This document shows positions 33,250-41,178 of a DNA stretch of 52,293 nucleotides, piece by piece. The stretch comes from RGIG3009 sp964390295. Its GTDB lineage: Bacteria; Bacillota; Clostridia; Oscillospirales; Acutalibacteraceae. A program made the translations under genes and the position numbers. The notes below the pieces were generated by a model. That model was not told where the DNA came from, searched no databases, and was given only the letters and a program-made list of their open reading frames with translations. The stretch is taken from NCBI GenBank assembly GCA_964390295.1, contig CAYMHR010000009.1:1-52293 (forward strand), in the 5' to 3' direction. Numbering within the stretch: position 1 is the first letter of the stretch; each line of letters begins with the position of its first letter.

Positions 33250-33556
33250 AACAGACATCCTTTCATCATAAAATAAATAATGATATTATATAATAAAAAT
33301 AATATATTTTTAGTAGTATTAGTAGGGGCTGTGAATTTGTGAAAAACCGGAAAAAGTGCCTTACTACTGCGGCTAGCTTCAAAAGAGAGCCGGTGAAATG
33401 AGAGCGGAGAAAATTTGGACAACGGTGAATACTTTTTCGGTTGTTCACACGTGGTGAAAAGCGGTGAGTGAAAGGTGAAAGACTTGTGGAAAACGGCGTG
33501 AATTTATTCACACGTATCCACCGTGGATTCACCGAAAACTCACCGAGTATTTCACA
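33250..33556. other. oriC: Candidate replication origin (oriC) between dnaA and dnaN
   Basis: The 307 bp hold no gene. From the dnaN side there is an AT-rich block (33278-33310), then TAGTAGTATTAGTAG (33311-33325) resembling DnaA-trios, then GGGGC, then two adjacent DnaA-box-like sites (TGTGAATTT at 33330 and TGTGAAAAA at 33338). Farther on are TTGTTCACA (33441-33449), TGTGGAAAA (33485-33493, reverse), a full TTATTCACA (33504-33512) and GTATCCACC (33514-33522). The order of unwinding element, trios, GC patch and boxes is that of the Bacillus unwinding region. Flanking genes point away from it on both sides. Confidence 0.8.
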
Positions 33557-34888
33557 TTACGAATCCGAGATATTTTTGATAATATCGTTTACCAAACCCT
33601 TAAAGCTGGCATTTTTCTCCATAGTTTCTTCTACTTTTTGAATAGCGTAAACTACGCTGGTGTGATCGCGGCCGCCGAATTCTTCTCCGATATTTTTCAT
33701 CGGCAAACCGGTGATATTGCGAACGACGTATTCCGCTACCTGCCGTGCCGAAGAAATGGTGGCAGAGCGCTTATTGGAGCGAATATCTTCCGGTGTGACC
33801 GACATAGTACGGGCAACTTCGGTGATGATCCGTTCAACAGTAACCGGGACAGGTTGGTTATCGTTTTTAATATCGCGGATTGCTGCCTGCGCGGTGAGCA
33901 TGGAGGGATGATCGCCTTCCAGCATACACTGTGCCTGCATACGGCGCACGGCTCCCTCCAGCTGACGAACGTTGCTTTTTAACTGGGAAGCGACGTATTC
34001 GCAAATATCATCATTCAAATCCAGCTCCAACAACTGCGCCTTACGCTTAATGATGGCGATACGGGTTTCCAAATCCGGTGGCTGAATATCCGCCAACAGG
34101 CCCATTTCAAACCGCGTGCGGAGTCGTTCCTCCAAAGCGGCGATTTCGCGCGGAGGACGGTCGGAGGTTAATACGATCTGCTTATTTGCCTGATGCAAAG
34201 CATCGAAGGTGTGAAAAAATTCCTCCTGCGTACTCAATTTACCGGCGATAAACTGAATATCGTCGATCAAAAGAACGTCTACCCGGCGGTATTTGGCGCG
34301 AAATTCGATGGTGGCGTTGTTTCGCAACGCTTCGATCAGCTCGTTGGTCATAAATTCGCCTTTGGTGTATAAAATACGCATATCCGGCGATTTTTTACGA
34401 ATTTCGTTGCAAATGGCAAACAACAGGTGCGTTTTTCCCAAGCCGGAGCCGCCGTAAATAAACAACGGGTTATACGAACTAGCCGGCTTCAGCGCCACGG
34501 CCTGTGAAGCGGCGTGTGCGAATTTATTGGACGGGCCGACGACGAAATTTTCAAAGGAGTATTCGTAATCGGAAGGGCGCTGACCAAAAATATTTTCCGC
34601 TTTCGGCAATTCCGGCTCTTCCGCTTCGGCGGGGGCTTCTTCCGAAATAACGGTCAGATCAAACGGAATCCCCAGCACCTGTTGAAAGGCATTTTTAATT
34701 TTTTCGGCATACTGACTTAAAATAATCGTTTGCTGGAAATGGGTATGTACCTGTAAAACAACGGAGTTTCCTTCAATACTGCACGGTTTAATACATTTGA
34801 TCCACATATTGTAAGCAACTTCGCTGATGTCGTTTTGCTGATGAAGATATTCCAGAATCCCCGACCAGGCTTCCTTAATGTTTTCCAT
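33557..34888 (-). CDS. dnaA: Chromosomal replication initiator DnaA
   Basis: A 443-residue AAA+ initiator. Domain I is residues 1-80, a short acidic linker follows (82-105), then the ATPase domain starts at NFVVGPSN with Walker A GGSGLGKT (146-153) and Walker B LLIDD (206-210). Domain IV contains the DNA-reading signature GGRDHTSVVYAI. Start supported by AAAGGAG. The linker domain II is short compared with many DnaA proteins. The candidate oriC lies just downstream. Confidence 0.98.
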   Translation of the reverse strand: MENIKEAWSGILEYLHQQNDISEVAYNMWIKCIKPCSIEGNSVVLQVHTHFQQTIILSQYAEKIKNAFQQVLGIPFDLTVISEEAPAEAEEPELPKAENIFGQRPSDYEYSFENFVVGPSNKFAHAASQAVALKPASSYNPLFIYGGSGLGKTHLLFAICNEIRKKSPDMRILYTKGEFMTNELIEALRNNATIEFRAKYRRVDVLLIDDIQFIAGKLSTQEEFFHTFDALHQANKQIVLTSDRPPREIAALEERLRTRFEMGLLADIQPPDLETRIAIIKRKAQLLELDLNDDICEYVASQLKSNVRQLEGAVRRMQAQCMLEGDHPSMLTAQAAIRDIKNDNQPVPVTVERIITEVARTMSVTPEDIRSNKRSATISSARQVAEYVVRNITGLPMKNIGEEFGGRDHTSVVYAIQKVEETMEKNASFKGLVNDIIKNISDS

Positions 34889-34951
34889 AAATTTAGGCTC
34901 CTTTGAAGGTTAAAACGCTTCCTATATAATATAGGATACAATACATAATAT

Positions 34952-34980
34952 AGTATATCATAGAAGGATAGCAATTACAA
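34952..34980 (-). promoter_or_regulatory. Promoter of dnaA-dnaN
   Basis: On the minus strand TTGTAA (34975-34980), 17-bp spacer, TATACT (34952-34957), about 65 bp before the dnaA start. A 15-bp palindrome lies between them. Confidence 0.65.
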
Positions 34981-35129
34981 TCATTTTTTTGCGTGTTTTT
35001 CGATTTTTCTGTTTTTTATCGTAAAGGGATAGGCGTTTTTATGAAAACGCAAAAAAGAGCCGTTAAAAAGGAAAAAATGAAAAACCCCGCTTTATAACGC
35101 GATGAAAAGGAAAAATCCATAAATTCTTG

Positions 35130-35159
35130 TTGACTTTTATGGTGGGGATGTTATATAAT
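35130..35159 (+). promoter_or_regulatory. Promoter of rpmH-rnpA operon
   Basis: TTGACT (35130-35135), 18-bp spacer, TATAAT (35154-35159), about 32 bp before rpmH. Confidence 0.8.
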
Positions 35160-35191
35160 AAAGTCTCGCAAGGGCGAAAGGGGGTAGAACC

Positions 35192-35326
35192 ATGTTTCGT
35201 ACGTATCAGCCCAAGAAAAGACATCGTAAAATGGAACACGGCTTCCGCAAGAGAATGGCAACTGCCAATGGCCGTAAGGTGCTGGCTCGCCGCAGAGCGA
35301 AAGGTAGAAAACATCTCACCTATTAA
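35192..35326 (+). CDS. rpmH: Ribosomal protein L34 (bL34)
   Basis: A 44-residue, strongly basic large-subunit protein. It starts MFRTYQPKKRHRKMEHGF and ends GRKVLARRRAKGRKHLTY, which matches L34 along its length. AAAGGGGG lies 6 bp before the ATG. It is the first gene to the right of dnaA, in the order rpmH-rnpA-yidD-yidC-jag. Confidence 0.97.
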   Translation: MFRTYQPKKRHRKMEHGFRKRMATANGRKVLARRRAKGRKHLTY

Positions 35327-35327
35327 A

Positions 35328-35356
35328 AAGGGCCACCTCGTGTGGCTCTTTTTTAT
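35328..35356 (+). terminator. Attenuating terminator between rpmH and rnpA
   Basis: A 9-bp stem (35328-35336 with 35342-35350, one G-U pair) with a CTCGT loop and a following T run. It lies right after rpmH and probably lowers transcription of rnpA and the genes beyond relative to rpmH. Confidence 0.75.
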
Positions 35357-35373
35357 AGCCGGGAGAAAGATGT

Positions 35374-35709
35374 ATGGCAAAGCTATGTACAATCAAGCTG
35401 AATAAGGATTTTCGTACCGCCTATTATCACGGTAAGGTTTTCGTAAGTCCGTTACTGGTTTTGTACGTTCGTAAGAACAGAGAAAAAAAGGTACGGATTG
35501 GCATTACCGCCGGGAAAAAGGCGGGTAAGGCTGTGCAACGGAATCGCTGTCGCCGTATTATACGGGAAGCGTATCGCCACCTATATCCACAGCTTTCCGG
35601 CGGATGGGACTTGGTGTTCGTAGCACGGGCCGCCACCGTCGGCAGTACCAGCGCAGAGCTGTACGAAGTGATGCGTCAGCAATTCAAAAAAGCGGGGCTG
35701 TTACCGTGA
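35374..35709 (+). CDS. rnpA: Ribonuclease P protein component
   Basis: A 111-residue basic protein that joins RNase P RNA to cut the 5' leader of tRNA precursors. The family's RNR motif is seen in KKAGKAVQRNRCRRIIREAYR-like residues 48-68. GGGAGAAAG lies upstream of the ATG. Its stop codon overlaps the GTG start of yidD. Confidence 0.95.
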   Translation: MAKLCTIKLNKDFRTAYYHGKVFVSPLLVLYVRKNREKKVRIGITAGKKAGKAVQRNRCRRIIREAYRHLYPQLSGGWDLVFVARAATVGSTSAELYEVMRQQFKKAGLLP

Positions 35710-35942
35710 AGCGCCTGCTGATCCGCTGTATACGCGGGTATCAAAAGTGGATTTCTCCACGGTTTCCGTCGACGTGCCGGTTCGTTCCCACGTGTTCCTC
35801 CTATGCGATCCAGGCAATCGAACGGTTTGGAGCTTGTAAAGGCAGCTGGCTGGCAATCAAACGCATTTGCCGCTGTAATCCCTGGGGTGGGCACGGGTAT
35901 GATCCTGTTCCGGAAAAGCAGGAAAAAAATAAATCGAATTAG
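35706..35942 (+). CDS. yidD: Membrane protein insertion efficiency factor YidD
   Basis: A 78-residue amphipathic protein that assists YidC. Starting at the GTG overlapping the rnpA stop, it reads VKRLLIRCIRGYQKWISP and then the conserved CRFVPTCSSYAIQAIERFG with its three cysteines and CRCNPWGGHGYDPVP. A longer open frame begins at 35604 inside rnpA, but homology starts at the GTG. yidC follows after 8 bp. Confidence 0.94.
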   Translation: MKRLLIRCIRGYQKWISPRFPSTCRFVPTCSSYAIQAIERFGACKGSWLAIKRICRCNPWGGHGYDPVPEKQEKNKSN

Positions 35943-35950
35943 GAGGCACT

Positions 35951-37150
35951 ATGCAGTTCTTCAGTTTTTTGGGAACCCCGTTCGGATATGTGTTGGGGTT
36001 GATCTTCGATCTGGTTAAAAACTATTTTCTCGCAATTTTTATTTTTAACTTTTTAGTGCGTCTGTTGCTGTTTCCACTGTCGCTGAAAACGCAAAAAAGC
36101 CAGGCGGACCGCGCGCGGTTGGCACCGCGTCTGGAACGGTTACAGAAAAAATACGCCAAGGACCCGAAAAAACTGCAGGAAAAGCAGATGGCTTTGTACG
36201 AAAAGCACGGTGTCAGCATGACCGGTGGATGCCTGCCGATGATCGTACAAATGATCGTCCTGTTCGGTGTTGTGTTTGCGATCTATTCGCCGTTGTCCCA
36301 CATGACCTCTGTGCCGAAGGACGTGATCGATACCACGGCAACGGCGTTGCAGGAAACGGGAGACTTTGATAAAAACTATTTTTCCGAGAGCGGCTATTAT
36401 CGTGAGCTGCGAATTTTGCAAAATATTAACGAAGATACCTATACGACGTGCGTAAAAACCGCGCTGGCAGAAATTAAAGACGGCGATCAGGCAAAATATA
36501 CCGAGGCCCAGATTGACGAATACATCGTTGAAATGCAGGAGCAGGATTTTAATCTGTTCGGTATGGATATGCTGGCAATGCCGAACGAGGGCTTTGGCGT
36601 GCTGTGGCTGATTCCGTTGTTGTCCGGTCTTACGGCGTTGTTGTCCAGCCTGCTGTCGATGCACTATCAGAAGCAGGTAACCAAAGGGCAAGCACAGCAG
36701 GGGCAGGGTTGTTCCAATGCGATGATGCTGGTGATGATGCCGGGAATCTCGTTGTTCATTGCTTTCAGCGTGCCCGGTGCCGTTGGTTTGTACTGGATTT
36801 GCTCCAACCTGATTGCCTTGTTGCAGACCTTTGTGCTGAATCAGATTTATAACCCGGCTAAGATTCGTGCCCAGGCAGAGAAGGAATACGAGGAGCGTCG
36901 TCTCAAAAAGCAGGAAGATAAAAAGCGTCTGGCTGAAGCGCGTGCGCGCGAACAGCGGGAGCTTGCCCGTCAAATTAAAGAAGAAGAGGGCAAAAACGGC
37001 GCAAAGAAAAAGCCGGCTTCCAAGCCGAAGGCCGATAAACCGGAAGCAACGGAAGCGGCAGAGGCTACCGAGCCGGTGGCGGAGAAAAAAACGGAGGCGC
37101 CGGAAGCAGAAGCAGATAAAGCGGATGAAGGATCCGTTGAGAAAGGATAA
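35951..37150 (+). CDS. yidC: Membrane protein insertase YidC (SpoIIIJ/OxaA type)
   Basis: A 399-residue insertase for integral membrane proteins. The conserved positive residue of the hydrophilic groove is Arg37 in NFLVRLLLFPLS, followed by the cytoplasmic hairpin QKKYAKDPKKLQEKQMALYEKHGVS-like region. Later membrane helices hold CLPMIVQMIVLFGVVFAIY and MMPGISLFIAFSVPGAVGLYW. There is no cleavable lipoprotein signal. About 110 residues of charged tail (Lys/Glu, then Ala/Glu/Pro-rich) follow the last helix, longer than in Bacillus SpoIIIJ. AGGAGG precedes the start. Confidence 0.95.
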   Translation: MQFFSFLGTPFGYVLGLIFDLVKNYFLAIFIFNFLVRLLLFPLSLKTQKSQADRARLAPRLERLQKKYAKDPKKLQEKQMALYEKHGVSMTGGCLPMIVQMIVLFGVVFAIYSPLSHMTSVPKDVIDTTATALQETGDFDKNYFSESGYYRELRILQNINEDTYTTCVKTALAEIKDGDQAKYTEAQIDEYIVEMQEQDFNLFGMDMLAMPNEGFGVLWLIPLLSGLTALLSSLLSMHYQKQVTKGQAQQGQGCSNAMMLVMMPGISLFIAFSVPGAVGLYWICSNLIALLQTFVLNQIYNPAKIRAQAEKEYEERRLKKQEDKKRLAEARAREQRELARQIKEEEGKNGAKKKPASKPKADKPEATEAAEATEPVAEKKTEAPEAEADKADEGSVEKG

Positions 37151-37156
37151 TTTGTT

Positions 37157-38026
37157 GTGCAAAAGGAACTGATTAAGGAAGCAGAATCGATTGAAAAGGC
37201 GATAGAGCTTGCCGCAGAAGAGCTGCAGGTAACGACGGAGGAACTGGACGTCGAGGTACTGCAGGAGCCACAGAAAAAAATGCTGGGCTTATTTGGTGGG
37301 GTGTCTGCCAAAATCCGCGCTACCGTCCGCAAAAAAGACGCGGCGGCCGCCGCTGTGGCGTTCTTGGAGGACGTGCTTGCCAAAATGGGAGTTTCCGACG
37401 TCAAGGTAACGGCGACCACGGAAAACGAGCACTGCGTTTTGACGCTGGAGGGGGAAGACCTCGGCTTTATTATCGGACGCCGTGGAGACACGCTGGATGC
37501 GCTTCAGTATTTGACCAGCCTGGTTGCTAACCGCGGTGGCGGTGCGTATCAGCGCATTTCCATCAATATCGGTAACTATCGTGAAAAGCGGGAAAAAACC
37601 CTTTCCGGCTTGGCTCGCAAGGCCGCTATTCAAGCCGCAAAATCCGGCAGAAGCACTTCGCTGGAGCCGATGAATCCCTATGAGCGCCGCATCATTCACA
37701 CGGCGGTGCAAAAGGTAGAGGGTGCAACCTCGTACAGTGTCGGCAACGATCCGCACCGTCACGTGGTGATTGCACCGTCCGAGGATAACCCGGTAAAGAG
37801 CCGTGCCAATCGCGGCCAGCGTCAGCGCGGCGAACAGCGCGAAGGCGGCCGCCCGAACCGTGGCGAGCGCCGTTCTGATGTCTCGTCGGAGCGTCCGGTG
37901 CGTGAGGTGCGTAAGTTTGTGTCGCGCACTAACCCGGTTAATATCGCCGAGGATTATGCGCCGCCGGAGCGTACCGAATCCGAAACCGAAAAAACAGCGA
38001 CTCTTTACGGTCGTATTGATCTGTAA
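37157..38026 (+). CDS. jag: RNA-binding protein KhpB/Jag
   Basis: A 289-residue RNA-binding protein associated with YidC/SpoIIIJ and cell-shape control. It starts at GTG (37157), with AAAGGA upstream and only 6 bp after yidC. Domains in order are Jag_N (1-52, ending QKKMLGLFGG), a KH domain with the IIGRRGDTLDALQYL loop (about 103-120) and an R3H domain (around 165-205 with LEPMNPYERRIIH and GNDPHRHVVI). A disordered Arg/Glu-rich tail of about 80 residues completes it. Confidence 0.95.
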   Translation: MQKELIKEAESIEKAIELAAEELQVTTEELDVEVLQEPQKKMLGLFGGVSAKIRATVRKKDAAAAAVAFLEDVLAKMGVSDVKVTATTENEHCVLTLEGEDLGFIIGRRGDTLDALQYLTSLVANRGGGAYQRISINIGNYREKREKTLSGLARKAAIQAAKSGRSTSLEPMNPYERRIIHTAVQKVEGATSYSVGNDPHRHVVIAPSEDNPVKSRANRGQRQRGEQREGGRPNRGERRSDVSSERPVREVRKFVSRTNPVNIAEDYAPPERTESETEKTATLYGRIDL

Positions 38027-38031
38027 AACAG

Positions 38032-38064
38032 AACCGCCGCAGGCTTGTTCCTGCGGCGGTTTTA
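38032..38064. terminator. Bidirectional terminator between jag and rsmA
   Basis: A 12-bp perfect stem (AACCGCCGCAGG and complement) with a 6-nt loop and T run. It ends both the rpmH-jag operon and the converging rsmA gene. Confidence 0.9.
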
Positions 38065-38073
38065 TCATGGTTT

Positions 38074-38931
38074 TCAGGTATCCAGAGCGGCGGTCAGTGC
38101 CGCAAATTGTGCCAATGTTAATTCTTCGGCGCGTGCCGTGGGGGAAATGCCCACCGCTTCCAGCGCGGCATGAAGCGTCGCTTTGTCGTAGCCGGCGGAG
38201 GACAGCGAATTGGTCAATGTTTTTCGCCGTTGGCCGAAGGCCGCGCGAATGAGACGGAATAAAACCGCCTCGTTTTTCACTTCGCAAGGGGGAACACGGT
38301 GTAACGGCAAGCGAATGACACTGCTGTCCACCTTCGGAGCCGGCATAAAGCTGCCGCGCGAAACGGAAAACAGAATTTCGGCTTCGGCGTAATATTGCAC
38401 GGCCAAGGTGACGGCGCCACACTCCCGTGTACCGGGTGTGGCGCAGAGCCGCTCGGCGGCCTCTTTTTGCACCAAAACGGTGATACAGCGAAACGGCAGA
38501 CGGCTTTCCAGAAGACCCATGAGAATGGGCGAAGTGATGTAGTAGGGCAAATTGGCGCATACGACGACCGGCAAGCCGGCGGCATACTCGTCGAGCAACG
38601 CCGCAACGTCCAGCTTGAGAATATCCCCCTGCACCACGGTGACGTTGGGGCAGTCGGCCAACGTTTCCTCCAAAACCGGCAAAAGCCGCCGATCCAGCTC
38701 CACACTGATGACCTTTGCCGCTACACGGGACAGCTCCTTGGTTAACACGCCGATGCCGGGTCCGATTTCCAGCACCGCAAAGCTGCCGTCCGGCAGGCCC
38801 GGATGGCAGGCCTCCGCCATGCGGGGGCAAACCGAGGGGTTGACCAGAAAGTTTTGTCCCAGCGACTTGGAAAACGAAAAGCCGTGGCGCGTCATCACTT
38901 CACGGATGACCGAAATATCCGTTAGTTGCAC
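38074..38931 (-). CDS. rsmA: 16S rRNA (adenine-N6,N6)-dimethyltransferase RsmA (KsgA)
   Basis: A 285-residue SAM-dependent enzyme that dimethylates two adjacent adenines near the 3' end of 16S rRNA. Motifs are SLGQNFLVNPSV, the SAM-binding VLEIGPGIGVLTKEL, and the catalytic NLPYYITSPI. The start is a GTG at 38931 with AAAGGGGG 7 bp upstream; the frame is open to 39174 but that part is not conserved and holds the promoter. It faces away from mnmG. Confidence 0.94.
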   Translation of the reverse strand: MQLTDISVIREVMTRHGFSFSKSLGQNFLVNPSVCPRMAEACHPGLPDGSFAVLEIGPGIGVLTKELSRVAAKVISVELDRRLLPVLEETLADCPNVTVVQGDILKLDVAALLDEYAAGLPVVVCANLPYYITSPILMGLLESRLPFRCITVLVQKEAAERLCATPGTRECGAVTLAVQYYAEAEILFSVSRGSFMPAPKVDSSVIRLPLHRVPPCEVKNEAVLFRLIRAAFGQRRKTLTNSLSSAGYDKATLHAALEAVGISPTARAEELTLAQFAALTAALDT

Positions 38932-39022
38932 AACGTTGCCCCCTTTCCACGAATCCGAATCCGGCCGGCGTTGTGCCGATGCGCTGTCGGCGCAGGGCAT
39001 ACGTGGCAGGAATTTCCGCTCC

Positions 39023-39051
39023 ATTATAGCACGTTTTTGGTGTCGTGGCAA
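39023..39051 (-). promoter_or_regulatory. Promoter of rsmA
   Basis: On the minus strand TTGCCA (39046-39051), 17-bp spacer, TATAAT (39023-39028) with TGC before the -10 box. Confidence 0.78.
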
Positions 39052-39220
39052 CTTCCTGCAAAATGTGATAAAAATTAGACAAAATGTGAAAAGGCAAGTG
39101 GAAACTGTGAAACGTTCCGATAAACAAATAGATTTTGCAGTAAAACGTGCCGGGTTTTCCACCAAACTTTTCACATTTCAACAGTATAAATTGTGAAAAA
39201 CCGGCTTTTTGAAAAAACGG

Positions 39221-39249
39221 TTGCCGTGGGAGAAAAGTCGTTGTATAAT
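39221..39249 (+). promoter_or_regulatory. Promoter of mnmG-rsmG-DUF896
   Basis: TTGCCG (39221-39226), 17-bp spacer, TATAAT (39244-39249), 45 bp before the mnmG start. Confidence 0.78.
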
Positions 39250-39294
39250 AGGGACACATGCTGTAAAAAGGAACGAAAAAGGAACGAGCTGGTT

Positions 39295-41178
39295 ATGAAA
39301 TTTTTGGCAGGCGACTATCAGGTGGCGGTGATCGGTGCCGGACACGCCGGAATCGAGGCTGCGTTGGCGGCGGCTCGGTTGGGGTGCTCGGTTGCCGTTT
39401 TTACCATTAACCTGGATGCCATCGGAAATATGCCCTGCAACCCGTCCATCGGCGGCACCGCCAAGGGGCATCTGGTTCGGGAGATCGATGCGCTGGGCGG
39501 CGAAATGGGAAAAGCGGCCGACGCGACGTTTTTGCAATCGCGGATGCTGAATCGCGGCAAGGGCCCGGCGGTTCATTCGTTGCGGGCACAGATCGACCGG
39601 CGCGCCTACGGTGCTTATATGAAGCACCGGTTGGAGCAACAGTCCGGTCTGGATGTTCACCAGGCGGAAATCGTATCGATCGAGCCGCAGGGCGACCGCT
39701 GGTTGCTGACTACGCGGCTGGAGGAGCAGTATTTGACCGACACGGTGGTGTTGGCAACCGGCACCTATTTACGAGGGCGCATTTTCATCGGTGATGTGTC
39801 GTACGACGGAGGACCGGACGGACTGTTTCCGGCTTCCGGCCTGACCGAATCGCTGGTTAAGCTGGGAATCACGCTTCGCCGGTTTAAAACGGGTACCCCG
39901 GCGCGTATTTTGCGATCCAGCATTGACTTTTCAAAAACGGAGCGACAGCCGGGCGACGAGCCGGTTGTTCCTTTTTCGTTCGAAACCGGCGGCGTTTTGG
40001 AAAACCAGGTGGATTGTCATATTACCTGGACAACGGCGGAGACCAAGCGCATTATTTTGGAAAATCTTCACCGTTCACCGCTGTACGGTGGAAAAATTCA
40101 CGGGGTTGGGCCGCGGTATTGCCCCAGCATTGAGGATAAAATCGTGCGGTTTGCGGATAAGGAGCGGCATCAGGTGTTTATTGAGCCGTGCGGTCTGCAC
40201 ACCGACGAAATGTATTTGCAGGGCCTGTCGTCCTCCTTGCCGGTTGACGTACAACTGCAATTTTTGCATACCATTCCCGGTTTGGAGCACGTCAGCGTTA
40301 TGCGAGCAGCGTATGCCATCGAATACGACTGCTGCGATCCTACCGAATTGGACGCTGATCTTTCGTGCAAAAAGCTACCCGGCATTTACGGTGCCGGACA
40401 ATTTAACGGTAGTTCCGGCTACGAGGAAGCCGCCGCACAGGGGCTGATTGCCGGGATCAACGCGGCTCGCCGCGTGAAGGGGGAAAAACCGCTGACATTG
40501 GATCGCGCCTCCGGATATATCGGTACCCTGATCGACGATTTGGTGACAAAGGGCTGTTCCGATCCATACCGCATGATGACCTCGCGCTCGGAATATCGGC
40601 TGGTGCTGCGACAGGATAACGCCGATGAGCGCCTAACGCCGATCGGCCGGGAGATCGGACTGGTTGACGACGGACGCTGGAAACGGTTTTGTTGCCGACA
40701 GGAGCAAAAAGCGGCGGAGCGTGCCCGCTTGAAATCCACGGTGTTGCCGCCGACGGCGGCGTTGAACGCCACGTTGACCGCAGTTGGTACCACGCCGGTA
40801 TCGACGGGGATTCGTTTGGAAGAGCTGTTGCGTCGTCCGCAAGTGACGTACGAAACGTTGGCGTCGCTCGGTGCCGATGCGCCGGAGCTGGACCCGCTGG
40901 TACGTGAACAGGTTGAGGTCGAGGTAAAATACGAGGGCTACGTGCGCCGCCAACAGGCGGACATTGAAGAAATGCGGCGGCTGGAAAACCGGTTGTTGCC
41001 GCCGGATATCGTATACGCCGAAATTACCGGCTTGCGCCTGGAAGCGCAGGAAAAGCTGGAAAAAATACGACCGCGCAGCATTGGACAGGCATCGCGGATC
41101 AGCGGTGTCAGCCCGGCGGACGTGTCTGTGCTGATCGTGTGGTTGGCCGGCAGAGGGGAGGACAAGCATGATCGATAA
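39295..41178 (+). CDS. mnmG: tRNA uridine-5-carboxymethylaminomethyl modification enzyme MnmG (GidA)
   Basis: A 627-residue FAD enzyme that works with MnmE on U34 of tRNAs. The FAD-binding fold is at the N-terminus (VIGAGHAGIEAALAAARLG), followed by the family motif CNPSIGGTAKGHLVREIDALGG and later GTYLRGRIFIGD and GAGQFNGSSGYEEAAAQG. The start at 39295 agrees with family N-termini and lies 45 bp after the promoter -10 box; an in-frame ATG at 39193 lies upstream of the promoter. It overlaps rsmG by 11 bp. Confidence 0.97.
   Translation: MKFLAGDYQVAVIGAGHAGIEAALAAARLGCSVAVFTINLDAIGNMPCNPSIGGTAKGHLVREIDALGGEMGKAADATFLQSRMLNRGKGPAVHSLRAQIDRRAYGAYMKHRLEQQSGLDVHQAEIVSIEPQGDRWLLTTRLEEQYLTDTVVLATGTYLRGRIFIGDVSYDGGPDGLFPASGLTESLVKLGITLRRFKTGTPARILRSSIDFSKTERQPGDEPVVPFSFETGGVLENQVDCHITWTTAETKRIILENLHRSPLYGGKIHGVGPRYCPSIEDKIVRFADKERHQVFIEPCGLHTDEMYLQGLSSSLPVDVQLQFLHTIPGLEHVSVMRAAYAIEYDCCDPTELDADLSCKKLPGIYGAGQFNGSSGYEEAAAQGLIAGINAARRVKGEKPLTLDRASGYIGTLIDDLVTKGCSDPYRMMTSRSEYRLVLRQDNADERLTPIGREIGLVDDGRWKRFCCRQEQKAAERARLKSTVLPPTAALNATLTAVGTTPVSTGIRLEELLRRPQVTYETLASLGADAPELDPLVREQVEVEVKYEGYVRRQQADIEEMRRLENRLLPPDIVYAEITGLRLEAQEKLEKIRPRSIGQASRISGVSPADVSVLIVWLAGRGEDKHDR

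Larger units (their letters stand above)
34889..35191. other. Divergent dnaA/rpmH intergenic region
   Basis: 303 bp of AT-rich DNA without a gene. It holds the leftward dnaA promoter, a perfect 15-bp inverted repeat (CCTATAT-A-ATATAGG, 34921-34935) in the dnaA leader, a GCGTTTT/AAAACGC hairpin near 35033-35050 and the rightward rpmH promoter. I find no good DnaA box here, so the boxes are concentrated on the other side of dnaA. Confidence 0.7.
38932..39294. other. Divergent rsmA/mnmG intergenic region
   Basis: 363 bp without a supported gene. It holds the leftward rsmA promoter with a leader of about 90 nt, the rightward mnmG promoter, and between them AT-rich DNA with several GTGAAA/TTTCAC-type words. 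A 14-base word, TTGTGAAAAACCGG (39191-39204), is identical to one in the candidate oriC (33337-33350). Confidence 0.6.

Noticed and set aside
34889..35191. Second DnaA-box cluster upstream of dnaA (bipartite origin as in Bacillus)
   Set aside because: I read both strands and found no box with one mismatch or less; only AT-rich DNA, promoters and hairpins.
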